A stretch of DNA of 64,000 bases from Rotaria socialis (taxonomy: Eukaryota > Rotifera > Eurotatoria > Philodinida > Philodinidae). Positions within the stretch are counted from its first letter, which is position 1. Every line of letters starts with the position of its first letter. Made by a program: the position numbers and the translations under genes. The stretch is from NCBI GenBank assembly GCA_905331475.1, contig CAJNYU010003720.1, forward strand, positions 1 through 64,000, given 5' to 3'. The notes beneath the pieces are model-generated. The model searched no databases and was not told where the DNA came from. It worked only from the letters and a program-made list of their open reading frames with translations. This document shows, piece by piece, positions 58,414 through 64,000 of the stretch.

Positions 58414-61400
58414 ATGAGAAAAATGTACATTGGTCCGGTGTGTAGGCGATATTGGCTTTGGTATTTTCTATTAGGTTCTCTATTCTTATTCGATTCATTT
58501 GGTAAATATTCAGAAGCGAATATATTTTAAATTCTATTCAATTTTTACGAAAAATAATTTTAGTTTCTGTCCACAGTCAAATCGATGCATCGATATCTTC
58601 ATCATCGTTAAATGGAAATTCGATTCGACGTCGTCGTCCACCTTCTGCATTAACACGTCGTCCTATTAATGGTAGTTCATTAATACCTGATTGCGATCAT
58701 GGTGGATGTTATCCAGCTACGGGAGATTTGTTAGTCGGTCGAACAGCTAATCTTTATGCTAGTTCAACTTGTGGTCTTCGTCGCCCTGAACGTTATTGTT
58801 TCATTGGTAATTTAAAAAATGTTAGCTGTGATGTATGTGATGTAAAAGTAGGAAATAAATCGCATACAGTTGATCAAATTGTTGCACGATCACCTGGAGA
58901 TCTAAATAAACATACTCAAGCATGGTGGCAAGCTGAAAATGATCGAGAAAATGTGACTATTCAATTAAATTTAGAAGCTGAATTTGTTTTCACACATTTA
59001 ATCATGAAATTTCGTACGTTTCGACCAAAAGGTATGATTATTGAAAAAAGTGCAGATTTTGGAAAAACGTGGAAAGCTTATGCTTATTTTGCTGCGTCAT
59101 GTGCAACACAATTTCCTTATGTGACAACAATACCGATACCAGATCAACCCTATTGTGAAAGTCGATATTCGGATGAGACGCCATCAACGGGAGGAGAAGT
59201 AAATTTTCATTTTCATTTTCATTTATAGATTGATAATAAATTCTTATTTCAGGTTGTTTTTCGTGTAATTTCACCAAGTACGATTGGCAATCGTGATCCT
59301 TATTCACCAAGTATTCAAGAATTAATCAAAATTACAAATTTACGTATTAATTTTACGAAACTTCATACACTCGGTGATAACTATTTAGATAATCGACAAG
59401 AAACAACACCAAAATATTATTATGCTCTATATGAGATGGTTGTACGTGGTTCATGTTCATGTTATGGTCATGCTAAACGCTGTATACCAACTGAAGATGA
59501 ATTAAAAGGAAACGTAACAACTCCAGGCAAAGTATATTACTTTTCATTTTCTTTTATTCTCTTTTTGTATGAATCATCTTTAAAACTTAGGTTTATGGTC
59601 GATGTAATTGTACACATCATACTGAAGGTTTAAATTGTGAGCGTTGTGCTGATTTGTATAATGATCGTCCATGGAGACCGGCTCGTATAGGACAACCAAA
59701 TCCTTGCCGTCTTTGTGAATGTCATGGCCATGCAAAACGTTGTCGTTTCGATCCGGTTAGATTCGCACAAACAAATTATACATCAGGTGGTGTTTGTGAA
59801 GATTGTGAACATAATACAATTGGTGCACGATGTGAATTCTGTAAAGATCTTTTCTATAAAGATAATTCTTTACCAATGACGGATCCACATGTTTGTAAAC
59901 GTAAGTTCAAATTGCAAAATAGTTGACATATTTTATGAATTTATTTAGCATGTAATTGTGATGCACTTGGAACAAGAAACAAAGGTAGTTGTGTTCAATA
60001 TGATGATTCTCATTTGGATCTTCATGCTGGTCAATGTATATGTAAAGAATTTGTCGAAGGACAACGATGCGATAAATGTAAAGCTGGATTTTATAATCTT
60101 GATTATAATAATCCACAGGGATGTCAAGGTATTGTCTTTAATTACGAAAATAATAAAGAAACAAATTGCTTCTTCTTTTGTTTAGCTTGTGATTGTCATC
60201 CATATGGAATTATTGATAAACAATGTGATACTACAACTGGCATGTGCCAATGTAAACCAAATGTCATTGGACAACGGTGTGATCAATGTCAAGTATTTGA
60301 ATTCGATTTCAAAAATAAAACTACGTCTCGAATACAAATTTATTGTAGGAAAATCATTATGGTTTGAATGATAATGTTCCCGAAGGTTGCCGATCATGTT
60401 CATGTCATCCAGGTGGTTCTTATTCGCTTCAATGTGATCTGAATACAGGTCAATGTCCGTGCCGTGAAGGAATGATTGGTCGACAATGTGATACACCAGC
60501 ACCAGGTACTTACTGTACTGGTTTACAGTTTTTTACGTATGAAGCCGAATTAGCTCGTGTGGAAGAAAAAGTATGTTGATCATTTTAAAGTTACAATGTT
60601 CATTATTATTTATTTTAGAAAGCAATTATATTTACATACGATAATCCTAATGAACCACGCTCATGGACTGGTACAAGTATTGTAAGAATTTATGAAGGTG
60701 GTTTTATTGAATTCGATATTTATCATATGGCTCGTGGTGGTCTTTATAGTTTAATTATACGGTATATACCAGCTGTAAGTTCTACTGATTGAAATCGATT
60801 ATATGAAATAAACACAAATCATGCTTTTTTCTTCTTCTTGTTCTTCTCCTTCATTGTATATAGCCAAAAACATGGGAAGATGCACGTGTTGTTGTGATAT
60901 CACAAAATCGTACTCAACCAAATATAACATTATGCAATGATCAAACTTATGAACAAGAACAATCATTTAAATTACCCGCAAGTATGCAGATATACATACT
61001 CTATATGATTAAAAAAAACAATAAGAAATCATATTTTTATTTAATTATTTATTTAGATAAAACATTTGATGAACTAGTAAAACCATTATGTTTAAATGAA
61101 AATGAACATTATAAATTGCAATTACAATTGAAAAAATATGGTCATGGAGATAATCCACGCGATCCAGTTATTAGTATTGATTCGGTATATTAAACAAATA
61201 AAAATGGAGGAGTTTTATTATTTTTTTAAAATTGTTCCGTGGTTTAGATTGTATTTGTTCCTGTTATTGAAAAAATCGATGTATTTAGTAATCATCCATC
61301 ACTATTAAATAGTTACGAAACGCAACAATGTAAACAATTAGCATTAATTGTTGCGCAACCAATTGAAGTACCTGAAATGTGTCAAAAAATAATATGTGGA

Positions 61401-64000
61401 TTAAATGCATTAACAATCGGACGAACATTACGTAAGTTTTACTCTTTATCTGATAAAGAAAAAAGAATTTTGCATTTTTAATTTTTAATTTTTAATTTAA
61501 AAAAAAGCATGCGATTGTGATCCAACTGGTTCTCTCAATACACAATGTGATCCCATAGGTGGTCAATGTAGATGTAAACCATATGTAATGGGTACCAAAT
61601 GCCATTTATGTGTACCAGGTAGTTACTATTTTTCACCGGATGGTTGTACAAAATGCAATTGTCATAATATGGGCGCTTTAAATAATTTGTGCGATGTTGC
61701 TGCTGGTGCATGTTATTGTCGACCTAATGTATCTGGTCGTGATTGTAGTAAATGTTCACCGGGCTTTTGGAATTTTCCATCGTGTCAACGATGTGAATGT
61801 AATGGTCATACAGATCTCTGTGAGCCAGACACAGGTGTTTGTATTAATTGTCGTGATTCAACATCTGGTGACCATTGTGAAAAATGTGTAGATGGCTATT
61901 ATGGAGATGCAAGATTAGGTTCAACACAAGTTTGCAAACCATGCATGTGTCCAGGTAAACAAAAGTCTTTCAGAGAATAGTATATACGTATATATTGAAT
62001 TATATTTTAAATAGGAGGCCCTGGTTCATCACAGCAATTTGGTGATTCATGTGTGCACGAACCATATACTCAACAAGTAGTCTGTCGTTGTCGTTCAGGT
62101 TACACAGGTCCACGATGTTCACAATGTGCAATAGCTTATTATGGTTCACCGACAGAACCAAATAGTAAATGTCAACCATGTTCATGTAATAATAATATTA
62201 ACGTTGATGATCCTGATTCATGTGATCGTCGTACGGGTTTATGTCTGAAATGCTTATATAATACAGGTGGCCCTAATTGTGATACGTGTCAAGCAGGCTT
62301 TTTCGGTGATGCACTTGGACCTGATAAATGTCGAACATGTGATTGTGGTATTGGTGGTATACCTGATCAAATATGTAATAGTCGAACAGGTGCATGTGCT
62401 TGTAAAGAACATGTGGAAGATACAAAAACTGGTCGGCGCTGTTCACAATGTGTAGATGGTTATTGGGGCTTAGGTCGAGGCTATTGTTCAGATTGCAAAT
62501 GTGATCTTGAGGGAAGTGAATCGTTAATGTGTGATAAATTTACAGGACAATGCCGTTGTAAACCAAATCGAGGTGGACTTCGATGTGATCAATGTCCACC
62601 TGGAACCTATGGTGATACAAATGCATGCCAACCATGCCAATGTTCAAATGATGGAGCAGTTAGTTCTGAATGTGATCCTCAAACAGGTCAATGTACATGT
62701 AAACCAGGTGTTACTGGGCAATTATGTGATCGTTGTGCTCGTGCTAAATATGGTGTTGTACCCTACTGTTCTACATGTGGTGCATGCTTTACCAATTGGG
62801 ATACAATTATAAATGGTGTTACTCGTCAAGTACAAACATCGATTGAACGTCTTAATTCAGTCGAAATTCGTCAACTTGAATCAATAGCAAACGGACATCT
62901 ATTTCAACAAGTGGATTCTTTACTTGATCAAGCACAAATTTCTCTTGGACTTAAATATAGACAAAATGAACTCGATCCATACCGTTATAAATATCAAACA
63001 ATAATTGATCGTATCAATCGTCTTACTTCATTGTTGAATAATGAATTTCAACCAGAATTTCTTAATCAGACAAAACGTTTTCGTTTTGATGAAGATTTAC
63101 TACATGTAACAAATACTATTGGGGAAACAGAGAAATTAATTGGCTTTTATAGAAAACAATTCGACCGTGCTAAACATGCAAATTTACAATCAGCCGGTAT
63201 AAGTACTCAAAAATTCGAACAAGAATTAATTGATATTCAAAATCAATTAAGTCAATTAATGAGTTTAAGTAATCAACAGCAAAGTCGATTATTAAGATTA
63301 AATCAAACTGTTATGGCAAATAATGAAGAATATCGTTCAAAAAATCGACAGATACAAGATCAAATCAAAAATTTAACAAAAACTTCTGAAGATTTTTATG
63401 AAAAATATATTAATACAGTAAAGAATTTTCTATTGATTTTCGTTCTTTCGATAGATAAATTCTATTAATTTAGGGTAATGTTAGTGAAATTCTATGTGGT
63501 TCACGTGGTATTCAAAATAATCAATGTTCAATCTGTGGTGGTGAAGGTTGCGAGTCAACATGTGCAAATTCATCTTTACAATGCCTATCAAGTGTTCATG
63601 GACAATTAAATACATTGATTGATACAATGGATGCAACACAAACTGTACTTTCAACAAAACAAGAAGAAACAAATCTTATTTATGCACGTCAGTATCAATT
63701 AGAAAAAGATGTAACACAAACATTAAATGAAATAATTCGTGAACAACAAGGATTTGCATCGTTTAATATAACGTTGAATGAGACGACTTTTAATATTGAT
63801 TCCATTCAACAACAAATAACAAATTTAACCAATAGTTTACTTGATAGAAAACCGGCTGATATTAGAGAAATAATTGATCGAATATTGACAAAGAAAATTT
63901 ATTTAACATCAAATAATTTAGAAGAAAATATTCATGATATTCAAACATTAGTTGAACAAGCTCAAAAAAGTAGTCAAACTGGAAACGAATTAGAAAAAAT
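58414..64000 (+). CDS. LAMB1: Laminin beta chain, 14 exons seen, 3' end beyond the window
   Basis: Exons 58414-58501, 58564-59198, 59253-59531, 59591-59900, 59949-60128, 60186-60292, 60349-60570, 60619-60774, 60864-60981, 61057-61184, 61248-61431, 61508-61954, 62015-63417 and 63474 onward join in phase, giving about 1,594 residues before the edge (human beta-1 has 1,786). Order: signal segment, laminin N-terminal domain ([40 protein letters not shown]), a first run of EGF-like LE repeats, the LF domain (from about 60540 to 61440), a second LE run ([20 protein letters not shown] to CSTCGACF), then coiled coil. [19 protein letters not shown] at 63500-63560 is the cysteine-rich beta knob that interrupts the coiled coil only in beta chains. 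Laminins are basement-membrane trimers. The frame is clean. Beta-1 versus beta-2 is not resolved. Confidence 0.95.

Noticed and set aside
62000..62812. Additional frames within laminin exons 12-13
   Set aside because: They are out-of-frame readings of the cysteine-rich EGF-like repeats.

Overview
The window is animal nuclear DNA and most probably comes from a bdelloid rotifer. Four lines of evidence support this. Spliced metazoan genes have very short introns (about 48-70 bp) in an AT-rich background. TGTGGG-type telomere-like repeats (the telomere unit reported for bdelloids) occur at about ten internal places. There is a degenerate Penelope-like/Athena-type reverse transcriptase. There is a decayed bacterial-type alanine racemase, a class of gene known as a horizontal acquisition near bdelloid telomeres. 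The genus cannot be fixed from the sequence alone.

Layout, left part (about 1-36,500): an accessory, subtelomere-like compartment. It holds a broken LINE with a palindrome-rich inverted-repeat element abutting it (1-1,637), a broken Athena-like element next to a telomere-like foldback (3,584-5,982), a three-exon ABM-domain monooxygenase gene (6,722-7,182), a foldback element with a 15-bp target duplication (8,242-8,510), the alanine racemase pseudogene (11,446-12,657), nested foldback elements (16,742-17,717), a DUF4139-like gene split into two halves (18,083-20,405), a large TIR-NACHT-HEAT protein gene (20,997-25,563), a hAT-like non-autonomous element (27,219-28,178), a fatty-acid-hydroxylase/sterol-desaturase gene (30,084-31,002) and a 10-bp-repeat MITE (31,341-31,597). 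Between these is AT-rich DNA with no gene I can support.

Layout, right part (about 37,600-64,000): a conserved animal gene block with very few mobile remnants. From left to right it holds MAP2K4-like kinase (-), DCUN1D3-like cullin-neddylation cofactor (-), mitochondrial ribosomal protein L12 (+), a TMC-family membrane protein (+), ALR/GFER sulfhydryl oxidase (+), a ninjurin (-) and a laminin beta chain (+, running off the right edge). DCUN1D3 and MRPL12 are divergent across about 520 bp; GFER and ninjurin are convergent, 93 bp apart.

Most exon boundaries below were derived by hand from GT/AG sites and reading-frame continuity, and all the joins I give keep phase. Family assignments rest on recognised motifs; no database search was possible. 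The most notable items are the TIR-NACHT-HEAT gene with 17 homogenised 35-residue repeats, the recurring G-rich-then-C-rich telomere-like foldbacks, and the decayed alanine racemase.
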